Assembly: GCF_015832195.1 (NCBI RefSeq)
Contig: NC_052018.1
Location: 28,300,115-28,364,114, forward strand
Source: Motacilla alba alba
Lineage: Eukaryota > Chordata > Aves > Passeriformes > Motacillidae
Length of the DNA: 64,000 bases
Direction of reading: 5' to 3'
Positions 11,881 to 24,644 of this stretch are shown here, one piece after another. Each line of letters opens with the position of its first letter. Position 1 is the stretch's first letter. The notes beneath the pieces were generated by a model, which was given only the letters and a program-made list of their open reading frames with translations, was not told where the DNA came from and did no database searches. A program made the translations under genes and the position numbers.

Positions 11881-12400
11881 AGATATCTAATGCTTTCTGA
11901 AACTCTTTGGGGAGTTTCAGAAGTAAAAGTTCATCCTTTACCCAGTATGGAATTTTGCATAGAGATGCCACTAGTTCTTTGTTAGGACTCTCTGTGGAAG
12001 AGACAAATGCACAGATTAAGATGCAAACTCAGCAGCTAAATTCCCAGGGCAGAACAGAGTTACCTACAATCTCCCATGGCGCTAAGCGGGTCGGCTGCTC
12101 CTAAGAAGCAATCTTGTTAGGTGTCAAGGCTCTGCATCAGCAAAAGACATGCTGCACCAATTGATGCAACTGTTGTCTTCTTCACAGAGCTGTTAGAGGC
12201 TCATGGTTTAGGCATTGTTAGCACTGTGCTCCCTCATGGGCACCATTCACTAGGCATGCTCAGAGCAAAGCTGACATATATTGACAACACCGAGTTCAGC
12301 AGAAAATGCAAGTCACAATCCATTTTATTCAAAAGTAGGGACAGACATCCTTATGGCATAGGTCTTCCTGCTTTGTGAGCAGAAGCAGTTTCTGAAATGG
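11881..12400. other. Unclassified, less AT-rich block, possible old LTR or interspersed repeat
   Basis: This stretch is more GC-balanced than its surroundings and carries two modest plus-strand frames (11907-12104 and 12121-12378) with no recognisable product. On the minus strand a GAATAAAATGG polyadenylation-like signal occurs near 12320-12330, which would suit an LTR read on that strand. I could not place it in a family or find terminal TG/CA with a duplication. Confidence 0.25.
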
Positions 12401-12616
12401 CCTTAATAGGAAAGCCAACTACAGCAAACAAGAGTCCAATTTTGCAGTATAAACACTCTTTCTGAGGAAGAATGCATCTCACATCCATATTATGGATTCT
12501 ATAAGATTTTTGATTTTTTTTTTATTTACCTAATATTTGCCTAACTTGTAATATATGAAAAACATCTTCAGCACACAAAAAACATTCACAATGTTTTAAC
12601 TAGATATCCTAATATT

Positions 12617-12736
12617 TAGGTTTCTTCATGGGCTGCAGGTGGATCTCTGCTCCACCGAGGACCCTCATAGGCTGCAAAGGGACATCTGCCTCACCATGGT
12701 CTTCACCACAGACTCCAGGGGAATGAAATGGTAGCA
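12617..12736 (+). mobile_element. Fragment of an avian LTR-retrotransposon-associated repeat
   Basis: The words GGGCTGCAGGTGGATCTCTG, CTCCACCGAGGACC, CTGCCTCACCATGGTCTTC and CACCACAGACTCCAGGGGAA follow one another. They match in order a widely dispersed avian repeat that I remember as part of an ERV-type element. Only about 110 bases are present; the right side is cut by the adjacent LTR insertion. The family name is uncertain. Confidence 0.5.
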
Positions 12737-12742
12737 GGAATG

Positions 12743-13161
12743 TGTCATATTTGCAGGTGGCCCAGACAGAGGAGGAATGAAGGAATATGACTGCATGTTC
12801 TCAGAAGGCTGATTTATTGTATTATGATATTATATTATATTGAAGAATGCTATACTAAAACTATACTAAAGAATAGACAAAGGACACAGACAGAAGGATT
12901 AACAAGAATGATAATGAAAAACTCGTGACTTGCCAGAGCCTCGACACAGCTGGCCGTGATTGGTCATTAAGTTAAAGCAATTTCACATGAAACCAATCAA
13001 ATAGTGACCAATTGGTAAACAATCTCCAGACCACATTCTAAAGCAGCAAACACAGGAGAAGCAATCAGATAATTATTGTTTTCATTTCCCTCTGAGGCTT
13101 CTCAGCTTCCCAGAGAAAGAATCCTGGGCAAAGAGGATTTTCAGAAAATTTGACGGTGACA
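12743..13161 (-). mobile_element. ERVK-like solo LTR with 6-bp target duplication
   Basis: The element is 419 bp and, on the minus strand, runs from TGTCACCGTC to AATATGACA. It is flanked by perfect 6-bp direct repeats GGAATG (12737-12742 and 13162-13167), the duplication length typical of ERVK-class insertions. On the minus strand it shows GGAGATTGTTTACC, GATTGGTTTCATG, AGTATAGTTTTAGTATAG, an AATAAATCAGCCTTCTGAG polyadenylation region (AATAAA at 12813-12818 complement) and a short U5. No internal viral region is adjacent, so it is a solo LTR left by recombination. It is related to the LTR at 23411-23837. Confidence 0.88.
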
Positions 13162-15576
13162 GGAATGTGCTTTACACTCTGTAGTGTAGAGAAACAAAAG
13201 TCAGGAAACATTACAAGGAACATTCTGCTCAGGCTATCATTTCCAGTCCTCCTCATTTTCCATTTGCATATTGATATCCTATACAACATGTGCAAAAATA
13301 CCTTTTGACAGTTTCGTGCTCTTAACTGCTGTTTAAGTGGCCTCAAGTGCTAAAAAATACAGGATTATTTAACATGATAATTTTTAGTAACTATTGCTTG
13401 TATGGCATTATATTTTGCAAGACTTTGCAAACAACTAATAATCCCTTAATACAAAATTCATAGTCTTAGAAAACGCAATACTAACTCAGTTTTCTATTTC
13501 TTTTTCTTTGTTTTGCCTTTATGGATTATGTGCACTACTTAAATTCATGTAATTGAAATGTAAATTTTAGGCCAAATAGCAGTCAATTAACTCTCCAAAC
13601 ACCTTTCAGGATAAGGTCTGACATAATGCACTAAGACTTTTGTCTATCTGCTTTTTAATTTTTCCTGAAGATCATTTACTCTTTCTTTGTTTTGGTATGT
13701 TTTCTTTCTTTTTATTTTTCTCCTTGGCCAAAGAAAGGGCTGAAGTGGATTTATTTTTTTGCAGGTAATTGGAATTGACCTACCAGCTGTGAATAAATAT
13801 TTACTGTCTGCTGTACAGAAATAGATATCTCTATACCTGCCCATCTGTAGTTTTGTAGAATAAGACCTTACTCATAAATGTGGCAGCTGGCTAGAATAGT
13901 TAAGGTATGATTTTTTTATGACTTGCTAGGCAAGACAGAATAACAAACCCCACATAAGTCACCAAGAGATTAGTTACTTCAGCTTCAGGCTGCAGCAACT
14001 TATGTTACCAACTTTTGTGAAATCTCTTCACCTTCCCCATGTTTCCCGCACACCTACACGCTTCATGTGGGAAAGAGAACTTGATCCATATTTTATATCT
14101 TTCAATCTTGAGCATTAAATTTGAGCAGTGAACACATGATTTACCTCAGTGTTTAAGACAACATTTTCGTGCAATCTAATAAATGCAGAATCAAATTATG
14201 GGTTTTATGAGTCAAAATTTAGACCTTGTTAAAGGACTATTTACTAAAAACTCATAATTAAATGATTCAAAATACAGCAGGACTGTACATAAGAGATCAT
14301 CCCAGTCTGCCTGCCGTAGCTTCTCGCTTCATTTAAGACAAATTATATCTGTTGTCAAAATACATTTACCTTTGACATAAATAAAAATGCAAAGGCATAA
14401 TGCCATATCAATAGACGTAAATTAAGGATATTAGTTGCCCTTTAATATTACTTGTCCTTTTGTTTTTGTCAAAACAATATTTTCAGTTAATAGGAGGTGT
14501 TAAGTGGCAGTTTGGAATTACATTGTTGAGTATTTATCAGAAGTGAAGTTTTCTTTCACCAAGTTTGCACCAGTAATTTTTCTTTTGCTGCTTCAGATTG
14601 AATGCTATAGAGAGTGGAAAATTACTTTTCTTTTGCTGTTACCTGGTTCCCATTTAGCATTTTCTAACACTAATTTCAATTGCTCCCTATGCAAGTTTAA
14701 AAGTTTGTTGCTAGTAAGTAGTAAAATATTCCAGCAATCTCTTTAGGAAGAAGTTCCACAGAAAAGGAGCAAGCTAATCAGTTCATTTAAAACTTCTTTT
14801 TTTTTAATACATTAGCACAGAGATTAAAAAGCCGAAACAGCAAAAACTTAGCAGTGAACTGATTTTAGTTAAGATGGAGTCCAGGCGCTCCATGCTTTTA
14901 TACTATCAAATAAACAGTGTAGGAAAAGGCATCTAGAAGTGCCTAGCAATCTCTGCTTTTATTCCTTAACAGAATATTACTTTGGCTAAAATTTCAGCAC
15001 TTTATTTTTCTGCCTGGTGTATTATATAGCAAGGGATTACATGACAGAATTCTAAACAAAGCCACTGGAATTTATTAATAAGCTTATTTTCTATGTAAAT
15101 AGAGGAGAACCTGCACAGAACCATTCAGCACTTCACAAATCAGACATTCAGGCACTTATCTTCCTCATTAGCATTTGTTTGGAACACCTTCTTTTTGCTG
15201 TTAAGAAAAATGTTTCAGCTTATTGGTCCAAATCCAGTTTTTCCTCTCTTTCCCCTCTCCCTTTGCACACATGGTTTGTCTAAAAGGTCTTGTCTTTTTT
15301 CTCTGCCCTCCTTTGATTTCTTTATGCTCTTTTCCGGCGCCATATCTACTGCAGATGGATCTTCTCCAGTGTGTCTCTCTTCAAACTCATTGTATATTAC
15401 CTTTATTCACCAGGAGGAATTTTCTTACATAAATCAGTCTAAATAATCCAGTATACTTTTTAAATCTATTCACTGACTGCTCCTTCACTGCAATCCATAA
15501 TTTAAAGGTTCCAGAGATCAATTTTCAATGTGTAACTCTATCTTCTTCTGTTCAAGCCACTCTGCCCTTTCATCTT

Positions 15577-15599
15577 GTCTCTTGCCTCTTGCCTCTTGC
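15577..15599 (+). repeat. Short (CTCTTGC)3 tandem
   Basis: Three consecutive 7-base units TCTCTTGC/CTCTTGC are visible, followed by CAAGAG, which could pair with the last unit. Confidence 0.8.
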
Positions 15600-18500
15600 A
15601 AGAGTTATTTGCTCTTTAAGGAACATAACACTAATGCTCCAGTAGCCCTTTTCTTTAAATAAATGCCAAAATTGCAGTCAGTATGAAACAAAGATCTTTC
15701 ATGCTGAACACTTATGGGTTGCTGATCACCTAGACCATGGTATTATCTAGTAGCTGATATTCTGCACTAACATCTCTCCGTCTCTAACCTGAGGAGCTAT
15801 TTATTTGGTTTTTTGGTTCACCATCTACAAAAGAAAATTAGTTTCATCATCTTTATCAAAAATATATTTACAGAATAAGCAGATCAGGATATGTAGATCT
15901 ATATGTACATATTATAGATAAAAATGTACAGACATCATCAAAGAGGCCTTATGGATTTATTAAAAAATTCAGTTAAAATCTTTTCTTAACATCACATCTG
16001 ACCCATTTTTTGGTCGGTGTCATGGCAACAAAAAGATTAAATCCTATATTGCTGTATTTCGAAGTAGAAAATAGCAGCATGTCATCCATTAATCTTCGGT
16101 TCTATAGAGGAGGATGAGATGTGTAAAATAAAAGAACCCCACTAGAGATTTCACCTCCTGTCCCTTTGTTCCCTATTTGGAAAAAAATTATTTATTATGT
16201 CTTGCACTTTAATGAGAATACAACAATTCAATATTTATGAAGAATACATTTTAGAAAGAGAAACTCATAAACAAATTAGCAAATGGCCCTTTAGAGATCA
16301 TTTGGATCACCCTGGATTAACCATTAGTTATTAATTACACCAGAGATGAAATCTCAGTCTCTCATATCCTAATTAACTATTCTAACAGTTCTGTTGGACT
16401 GGATTGAGTTAAAGGAATAGAGAAAGGAATAGATCTGTTAATTATTTTGGAATCCTCTTCTGTCTGTGTAGTGGAGTTTTTGTCTTCTTGTTTCTGTCCT
16501 CTTATCCTTACCAAGGAACTTTTCAGCACTGGCTCTTTTGTACTTCAAAATAGTATTTCTCCAGGGATACCTGAAGAAAATGCCTGAATAAGTTATTTCC
16601 CCTGGATTTTTCACCTCAATATTTTATATAATTATTCTGACACTTGGCCTTTACAGTCTGCCTGCATAGAAGGACTGAAGTAAAAATTTTTACTTCTTCC
16701 TGTCCTTAGTCATCATTAAAGATTAATGACTTTAGTCACTGTTTTAAAACTTTAAATTATTAGTTATAATATCCAACAAAGTCTGTAAGGAAAACCAATA
16801 AAATTCATTCAGTGTGCTATTGGATGAAAGAAAACATTCCTGGAGTTACCAGCATATAACACAACACTGTCACTACTTTTCAGCACTAGTATATCCACAT
16901 AAATCACACTAACACCAACAGCTTCAAGAAGAAACCTGAATTGCATTAGAAAAAAAGAAGGTCTTGGATTTCCTAGAGGTATCATTTTAATTTTAAAATA
17001 TCAGCTTTTTTATAGGAAAATAAAAAAAGAACTGGGTCTAGAGCTTTTCCTTTCCACAATAACTAGTTTCAGAAAATTAAAAGTACTTCTTTTCCATTTA
17101 TTGCTAGGCCAATCAGCAGCAATGCTTACTTCTTCTCTTGCCATTCTCCAACATTTCCACCTTGAAACTCACTCAAGCATCTCTAGAGCTCAGAAGTGCT
17201 TGTTTTCCAAGCAGTGTTCAAAAATAAGCAGAAAGAAAACAAATGAGAGACAGAAAGAGAGAGAGAATGAGATTTATAATAGTCCCTGAGACTGAGTCTT
17301 GAGAGTGGAACTATAATCATGTCCACCTGAGTGATTTCAGTTCAACAAAGAGGTGGTGGAAATGTTTTCTTAAATTGATTTATTTGAAGAATTGGGGTGT
17401 AACATTAAACCACTATGTGGTCTGTTTTGTTCATGTTTTGAGACTGTGACTGTCTTCAGTGAGGTTCTATGTACATTTGTCTGTCATAAAAAGTGCAAAG
17501 CATGTTTTCAGTTCCCAAAGACTTAAAACTGAAGGAGTATTTTAACCCTTGAGTTCTTGCAGCAAGACTTTTCCTTTATAATCTGCTCCTGATGAGAATA
17601 TCTATATGAGTGATAAATTTGCCTTAAGAATCCAGGAAACAAGGGAAAATAACCACTCTTCATAGGTCTTCATTTTGGTCAAACTCTCAGGGCCTGTGGT
17701 ATTTTAATAACTGAATGACATTTAGAGCACTGGTTTGCTTCTGCAGTGATATATGATTGTGTAATATCTTCTCAGCTGAACTACAGTAGCCTAATGGCTT
17801 CAGAACCTTTATCAAAAATCTGCCTGTGAGGGTTTCTACAGTGTGTGTTGAACATCAGGCTGTGAAGCTCTTAAACAGCATTTTTATTCCCTAGATGGAG
17901 AAAAAAAAGATGAAAAAAGAATAACACTTCTGTTATGCCTAGGAAGATTTGTGCTTTTATAACTGAAAGAAAAAAAGGAAGGAAAAGAACAGCTTTACCA
18001 TAAACACGTAAATTTCAAAACACGCTTTTAAATTCAGTTGGGTTAATCTGTTCTCTTATTAAGTAATATTCCAGAATGATACTGAATTCATTTTACTTAA
18101 TCTCTATTTGTCTATGGCCAGGGATCTTGGGGGTGGAGTGGTTTCCCCCACCACCCATTCTGTTCTTCGCCTTCACTCTTGCCTGTCAGAGGGTGTCAGA
18201 ATCCATCCTGATGACCTGTTTCCAGATGGTCCTCTGCTTGGCAGATTTGATATGCCACGTCACATAAAAAGCTCATAAAACTGAAGTGGCATTCACTTCA
18301 TACAAAGCTTTGATTATCAGCATACATACAGGGAATGGCACCGCATCTCCCTGCCAAGCACTTAGTGCCCACTGTTTCCATAATCCAAGCTGAGCACAGC
18401 AAAGCTTAACATTTTCAGTCTTTTTGTCACACTTATATCTGCTTGGATTCTTTTGAGGCTAAGAATAGACATGTGCAAATAAAAAAAAATTTAAAGCATA

Positions 18501-19386
18501 AAAAAAAAAAAAGGAAAAACTATATTCAAAAGAAATTTCAGTTTAAACAATGCTAATTAAGGCATAAAAACTGAGAAATTTCAAGTGTTATTTCTAGCTT
18601 GATTGTTTTTTAGTCTTTATTTATTTATTTAATTTATTGTTGTTTATCTGCATGCTTCAGTTTGCACTGGAGTACAATGCTATGTAAACTATGACAGACA
18701 ACAGGACTACTTTCTAAAGATCTTATTTTTCTATCTGAAATTTGAATTAATGTTTCAACAAACAGTATCAGTAAGACAGTTCATTTTCTTGACTTTAGTG
18801 AAGCATTCTTAGCAGTAGTATGGCTAGAGCAGCCTGGAATTGTTTACGTGGTATAATTCACTACAAATTAAAAAAAAAAAAAAAGTAAGTCCATTCTTTA
18901 TATGGAGAAGCTACATCATTCTGAATTACATTCTGCTGTTGGAAAAATAGCAGTTTACCCTTTTGTAGATTTAACACAGTCAATGCCATCTTTACTGGCC
19001 TTGTCAGAGCAAACAAGAATTAAAACAACAATGAATAGTTTTCCCAGTAATTGTAATACATATATAAGTTTTAATATATCTGGACTATTGCTTTTGCATG
19101 GGTCTGACCTGCAAACCAAGAAGCTTACATGACACAGGAGGGTCCCTTCCCGGAAATGCATGGATTAATAACCCTAAAAATGTGGCTGGCTGCCTGCTTG
19201 TTTTTCCTTCCATCTACATCTTTAGATCATGGGCAATAGGTCTAAAAAATAAACTCTCAATTTAGTGGCATTTTAGTGTTTCTGTCATTTTACCTTGGAA
19301 ACAGACATAAATGACTAATCTATACAGGTTTCATGTTTACGTAGCTAAGAAAATCTAATATTTACCTGCGTATTTATATATGTTTG

Positions 19387-19409
19387 TATCTATCTATCTA
19401 TCTATCTAT
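19387..19409 (+). repeat. (TATC)n microsatellite
   Basis: Almost six perfect TATC units occur in a row. Tetranucleotide arrays of this size are often polymorphic. Confidence 0.95.
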
Positions 19410-22400
19410 TTTGAGAGGAACCTACTAGGGAGAAATTTGAGTTCAAAACAAATCAGTTGGGAATTAGAATATGCAAAAAAGAAATGTAGAATCTTAAATC
19501 CCTGACTAATAAGAATATTTTTATACTTACTTTTCTAGTTCTAGATTCTAAAGTAATTTTTCTCATCTATGAAAATGTGAAAACTAATCACACTAATTGA
19601 TTTTACATATTAAAAATAGAAACATTATTAATCCTATGTATATGCAAACTCTTTTTATGCAGATGAATACCAAAATTATATGCATACAATGTTAATTTTT
19701 TTAAATCTATGTTATTAATGTTGTTATGTTATCATTTCTCCTTCAGAACCTGTTGCTGTTGTATTTAAAAATCTTTTAAATGAAATTCAGATACACAGCA
19801 TTTATAGGAATAGATTTCACCAATCACTGCTCAATAGCTGAATTAGCAGCTTTGTGTATTGAAGACGTTCTCAGAGAGTCACAGTGAAAGAGCTAAAAAA
19901 TAACCACTATATTTTTCCAAGGTGTAATAATGAGTGGGATAATAAAACTGAAAATAATACTTGAGCAAGAAGTCAAATATTGGACTGAATCTCTGAATTC
20001 TCAGAAAAATGTAAGTTCTTTTGAAATCACAGGAGAAATTTCTGCTTCAGTTATTGCACAGAATGGAGTGAAAGAGCTTTGGTTTATTAAAGTGGAAGGA
20101 TTATGGGGTTTTTATTTTAAAAATAAGAATGGGTAGCAACACAAGAAGTGTTCTCAGCAATGTTGAGCAATCTATGCACAATGAAGTCACCATGTAAAAA
20201 CAAGATCAATGCCTCATCCAGGGCCTGTGTTGTTGTTATGGCCATTTGAAAGAATTTATTTCAATATTTCTGAACTTTATGTTGAGATAACAAATTGTAT
20301 AATAAAATGCTGTGATTGAAAATGAACTACTATTTCTCCCTCACCTTCTTCTTACATAATTGGATGAACTTAAAAAGACTCACATTTCTTGCATGACCAA
20401 AAGAAAAAACCCCCAAAACAATGCATAGCTAGCATTGCCATCTGTGTCCTTCCATTTTAAGGTATCCTACTCTTCTCTAAAAATCTCCAGTTGTGAATAA
20501 TAGAATAGAATCTGATGGTGACTCAGTTATAAGGAAAGAGCTGTGTCCTTGGCTTGACTGTTCAGGTTCTTACTGAGAAGAAACACTGCATCTACTGCCT
20601 ACAGCCATGACTTTATTTCTGGCTGTATCAGGTCTCTCTAGAAAATTCAACCGTGTAAAAAAACTTAAATAGTTTTATACAAGTAAAGCAGAACTGTATG
20701 CGTGCCACTACTGATCCATCTCTAGATCATTCCTGGTGCCAATAACTTTTTCTAAGCTGGGTTTGGGATCAAGAGACACACTAGGAATATTCTAATGAAC
20801 AATTAACACAATTAATTCCTCTTACTTGTTCATCCATGAGCTCTTTGTTTAAAAATGAATGTTTAGGCTGACTGATATGCTTTAACTCCCTGTGCTGATA
20901 ATTCCAGATGAAAGAAGTATCTGTGCTTATTAAAAATCATTATGCATTGGGAATTTTCCCTTCAAATTATCTTTTTCTTCTCATTTCCTAAAAGAACCAT
21001 TTAGAACTAATGATGTTTGTTCCTAAAATTTTTCCAAAGAACAGCCTACTTTATCAACTGTGTATATAGGAGGAATCTTTTGTTCCTGCAAAGATAACCA
21101 TCAGCAAAATAAAAGGCTTAAGCAGGTCTACAGTAGTTTATTTGTCTGTCAGTAGGCAGGCAGCCATGCTTTAACTCTGGCTCATTATAGTTCCCTCTTG
21201 ACATTACCTATCTTTAGTATATCCCTTGTCTTGCATCAGTAATGACTGTCTTGAGATGCCTCAGGCTTTTCTTAGACTGCTTTCAACCCTTTTTTTTCAC
21301 TTCATTTTTATTTCTCTCTCTTCTAAATTTTTCATGACTTTCAAATTATCTGTTGACTGTAATTACATGACTTCAGGCCTTTCAGTCTGTTTTACCTGGA
21401 AAGACTCTGTGAGTGTATACAACTACACTACTTCATTGTAAATTATAATGTAGTGTCAGATATACCTGTCAACCCAACAGCTTTTATTAACTTCACAAAC
21501 AGAAAAAAAATGCAGTAAGATCTAAGGCCCTATATATAGTGAGTGACTTCCAGATACAGAATGAGAAATGTGTGAGCCAAATACACAAAATTTAGAAAGT
21601 AGGCTCCAAAACCTGAGGGAAGGATTTCACAACACAATTTTCTGTTTACAGGATATTTTGCCTGTACATTTGAAATGGAAGATAAGTTACATAAAATACT
21701 TCCATGTTTGTCATACCTATCTAAGGAATAATAAAATGCAATTGTGTCAAGAGGCAATCAATGAGAGAGGCAATTTGAAAACTATATCCAACTTTTTTTT
21801 TTTTCACAAAACAAGTATGTATGTACACATATATAAATAGTATCTGTGTAATAAATAAAAAATATGAATGTTAACACAGAGACAGTCTAGAATCATACCT
21901 GTGAAGTCTACTGCTTATAAAATGTTTGTTCCAGCAACGGCAACTTTTACCAGGTCATACAGTTCAACTGCTGGGACACAAACATCGCTGGATGACAGTC
22001 TGTGCTGTGAATAGTCACAGATAAACTTTTTGTCTGTTAAATCTGTGGAGATTACCTTTTAATTTTTGCTCAATACCTGTGGAAATTGCTTCAGATTTTG
22101 ATGTGATGAAGTCTTTGTCTGATTATTACTGTTGCTAATTAATGTTATGGAAATAATGAAAGTATTTAGCAAGACTTCAAAGCCTGTTTGTGGTGCACCC
22201 TGTACTCCCTTGTCATTGAAATATTTAGCTTTCCTCAAAAAGTTATGAACTAAAACTGTAAAACTGGGTGGACACAAGAAACAGAAGAGGAGAGCACAGG
22301 GTAACAGCATGACAATTATGGGGAGTGTAAGAAGCAGAGGTCAAAAACTCCAGCTGCCTAGACAGAGTTATACATGTCTTCTTTCTCCACTTTCCTTTAT

Positions 22401-22423
22401 CTGTCTTTTAATTTAAAATAAGT

Positions 22424-22509
22424 GGCCTGATTTTCAAAAATCTAAGCGCTCAAAACCTGCACTGATTTCACAGGCAGCTCTGGGTGTAGGCACATTAGAA
22501 AATTAGGCC
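22424..22509. repeat. Ancient palindromic amniote repeat remnant
   Basis: The segment opens GGCCTGATTTTCAAAAATCT and closes TTAGAAAATTAGGCC, so its ends are imperfect inverted copies. The middle (GCACTGATTTCACAGGCAGCTC) resembles the 'bases of CCATTGACTTCAATGGGAG' core seen in old repeats of turtles, crocodiles and birds. The family name is not certain. Confidence 0.5.
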
Positions 22510-23410
22510 AGAAGTGTTTTCATCTTTGGAAACTTCATAAGATTTATCCTTTAAATGGGAGTGACAACAGGAAAACATTGATAGCTGTAACTTGCAGCAG
22601 TGGAACAGGGCAAGCTTTTAAAAATCATGACAAATTTGTGTGCTACAGTTATCTTGTGCCTCCTCTTTTTGTTTCCTGATGTTACATCTATTGCTTGACA
22701 CATTTCTGACTCATTTTGATATAGGAAAGAGTCAAAGAAACCTGGGCAAATTTCATATTGTTCTTGTCAGGGCAGTGTGGTGATAGTCTTGGAATTTTAC
22801 TTCCAGTATATATCAGGCAAACAACCTAGAAATATCTATACTGTCTTGTGATTTCTTTTCTTGTTTATATCACATATCTTTAATAAGATATTCAGGATAT
22901 CCCAACAATTACTATGGTTCATACTTACTTTTTTCTGTTCGAACTAAGTGGGACAAAAATTAAGGATGCCAAGAATTGGAAAGAATGCTATGTGAAATAT
23001 CAAATTTTACTTCTTTATTTATATAGTTATTTATTTATGAGAGAAAGCTTTATTGGGTGCTAAAAATCCATTTTCATTTAACTGTTGGAAAAACTACGAC
23101 ACTAGTGATAAAAAATGGATATTCAAAGAGATCTGTGAAGATGGGTAAAAATAAAGTATCTGCCCTCCCTTTTTTGTTTCAAAACACACCTGATACTGGC
23201 AAGCAGCCTTTTTTATTTGAGCTGAAATTATTTGTGTCTTCACAAAGAGATTATGTTAATGTAGCTAATGTCCTAGCTTCTCAGAAGTTTTTTGCATACC
23301 TTCAATATACACTTACATTTTATACCTACTGTTCCCCTTTCACTTAAAAAATATCTTTAGCGATGTTTAGCTGATTCCATCATCAAATAATCCAGAAATG
23401 ACCAATACTA

Positions 23411-23837
23411 TGAATTTTCGTATCAGAAACTTCATACAGAGGGATCCGATTAATTCCCTGTTTGTGGTATTCCCATGCCCTGTGGATGGATAGGAGCAGA
23501 GAAAAGAGTGATCAAAACAATTCTTATTTCATTTGCTGCTCCTGTGTTTTTGAACATATGGAATGTGTTGGAAGATTGTTTACCCAAGGTGATCGCTTGA
23601 TTGGATTCTGGATTCTGGATGGTGTTTTGATTCACTGACCAATTGGATCCACGTGCAGGCGTTGGGACTGTCACCAGTTTTTCAGTAGTAGTTAGTTAGA
23701 AGCAAGTATGATGTAGTATACTTATAGTATAGTATAACATAATATAATACTGTTTTAATAAAGAGAGCGTTCAGTGTTCCAAAGCCATGGAGTCAGATGC
23801 CAATCATTTCCCAGAGTAGGGGTTGCCTAATTTTACA
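23411..23837 (+). mobile_element. ERVK-like solo LTR, related to the 12743-13161 element
   Basis: The element is 427 bp, starts TGAATTTTCG and ends AATTTTACA. The flanks ATACTA (23405-23410) and ATACCT (23838-23843) are a plausible decayed 6-bp duplication; four of six bases agree. Shared words with the 12743-13161 LTR, in the same order, include AACAAT..TTAT, TTGCTNCTCCTGTGTTT, GGAATGTG, GATTGTTTACC, TTGATTGG, GACCAAT, AGTATAGTAT, AATATAATA and AATAAA (23757-23762). A CATGGAGTCAGAT stretch lies after the polyadenylation signal. A 74-codon minus-strand frame in it is chance. Confidence 0.8.
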
Positions 23838-23881
23838 ATACCTGTTGGGCTATTTCACAGCCCTATTTCAGCATTATTTTG

Positions 23882-24391
23882 TGTGCTGGTTTCAGCCAAG
23901 GACAGGGTTAATTTTTTGCAGTAGCTGAGAGGATGTGTGGCTGAGGGGACCGGGTAGGACCAAGATGTTACTGGATACTAACTTACCTCATTGCAAGGGG
24001 GTGGGAGGGGGAAGGAGCTCTGGCTTCTGAGAAGATGGGGATGGCTTCTGGTCAGTAGAGAGTGTGGAGGATGAGCTTCTGGGGTAAGGTGCCATCAGTT
24101 ACAGTCACATTGCTTTGGGTCAGGCTCGGTGAGCATCTGCATGTAAATCATCTCTTTTGTACAATTTCGTTATGATTTGTTGCTGTTATTGTTCATTTTC
24201 TTATTTCATTGCTGTTTGTAAAGTTTTTTTATCTTAGCCCATGATCTACAAGAGCCTCCAGTTGTCCTCTTGGGAAAAGGAGGGGGGTGACTGAGGGGGA
24301 GAGGTGGGAAAGGTGAACAAGGGGACCACCAGTGTGGTTTGGTGTCTTGGTGGAGATCTCAGCTTGGGAGTACCATTCCGAAACCACAACA
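23882..24391 (+). mobile_element. ERVL-related solo LTR
   Basis: The element is 510 bp, opens TGTGCTGGTTTCAGCC followed by GGACAGGGTTAATTTTTT, and closes GAAACCACAACA. The 5' end matches the avian ERVL-type pattern also seen, on the other strand, at 4167-4763; the middle is different, so it is another subfamily. TTTG occurs immediately before (23878-23881) and after (24392-24395), a likely 4-bp duplication, or a 5-bp one with one change. It starts only 44 bases after the preceding LTR ends. Confidence 0.78.
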
Positions 24392-24644
24392 TTTGTCAGG
24401 GAAGTGGGAAGAGCATGATCTGTTTGACAATTACCATGTTCTAATTCTCCTTGTTTTCTAATGTTTTGTACTTAGGTTTGTATGATTTCTGGGGCTACTA
24501 TTTCTCTATTGAGTTCAATATTGACATTCATAGTCATAATACACTTCCCTCATATCCTACTGTATAACGCTAGAAATCTTCGTAGATTTTTAGGTTAGGA
24601 TGTTCTGGTATCAGTACAAATGGGAGCTGAACAAATAAAGAATA
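24392..24644. other. Short unique spacer between LTR and CR1
   Basis: About 250 bases of ordinary AT-rich sequence. No feature is seen. Confidence 0.5.

Larger units (their letters stand above)
13168..23410. other. Ten kilobases of AT-rich DNA without recognisable genes
   Basis: No exon, RNA gene or intact transposon is recognised. Small items inside: a CTCTTGC tandem (15577-15599), a GA-rich tract (about 17245-17272), A runs at about 18480-18512 and 18867-18881, a TATC microsatellite (19387-19409) and an old palindromic repeat (22424-22509). A more complex patch at about 18110-18400 has fewer A/T runs and might be a conserved noncoding element; this cannot be told from one genome. Confidence 0.55.

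Noticed and set aside
18481..18881. A runs considered as tails of processed pseudogenes or SINEs
   Set aside because: No gene-like or SINE-like body precedes the runs and no flanking duplications are visible.
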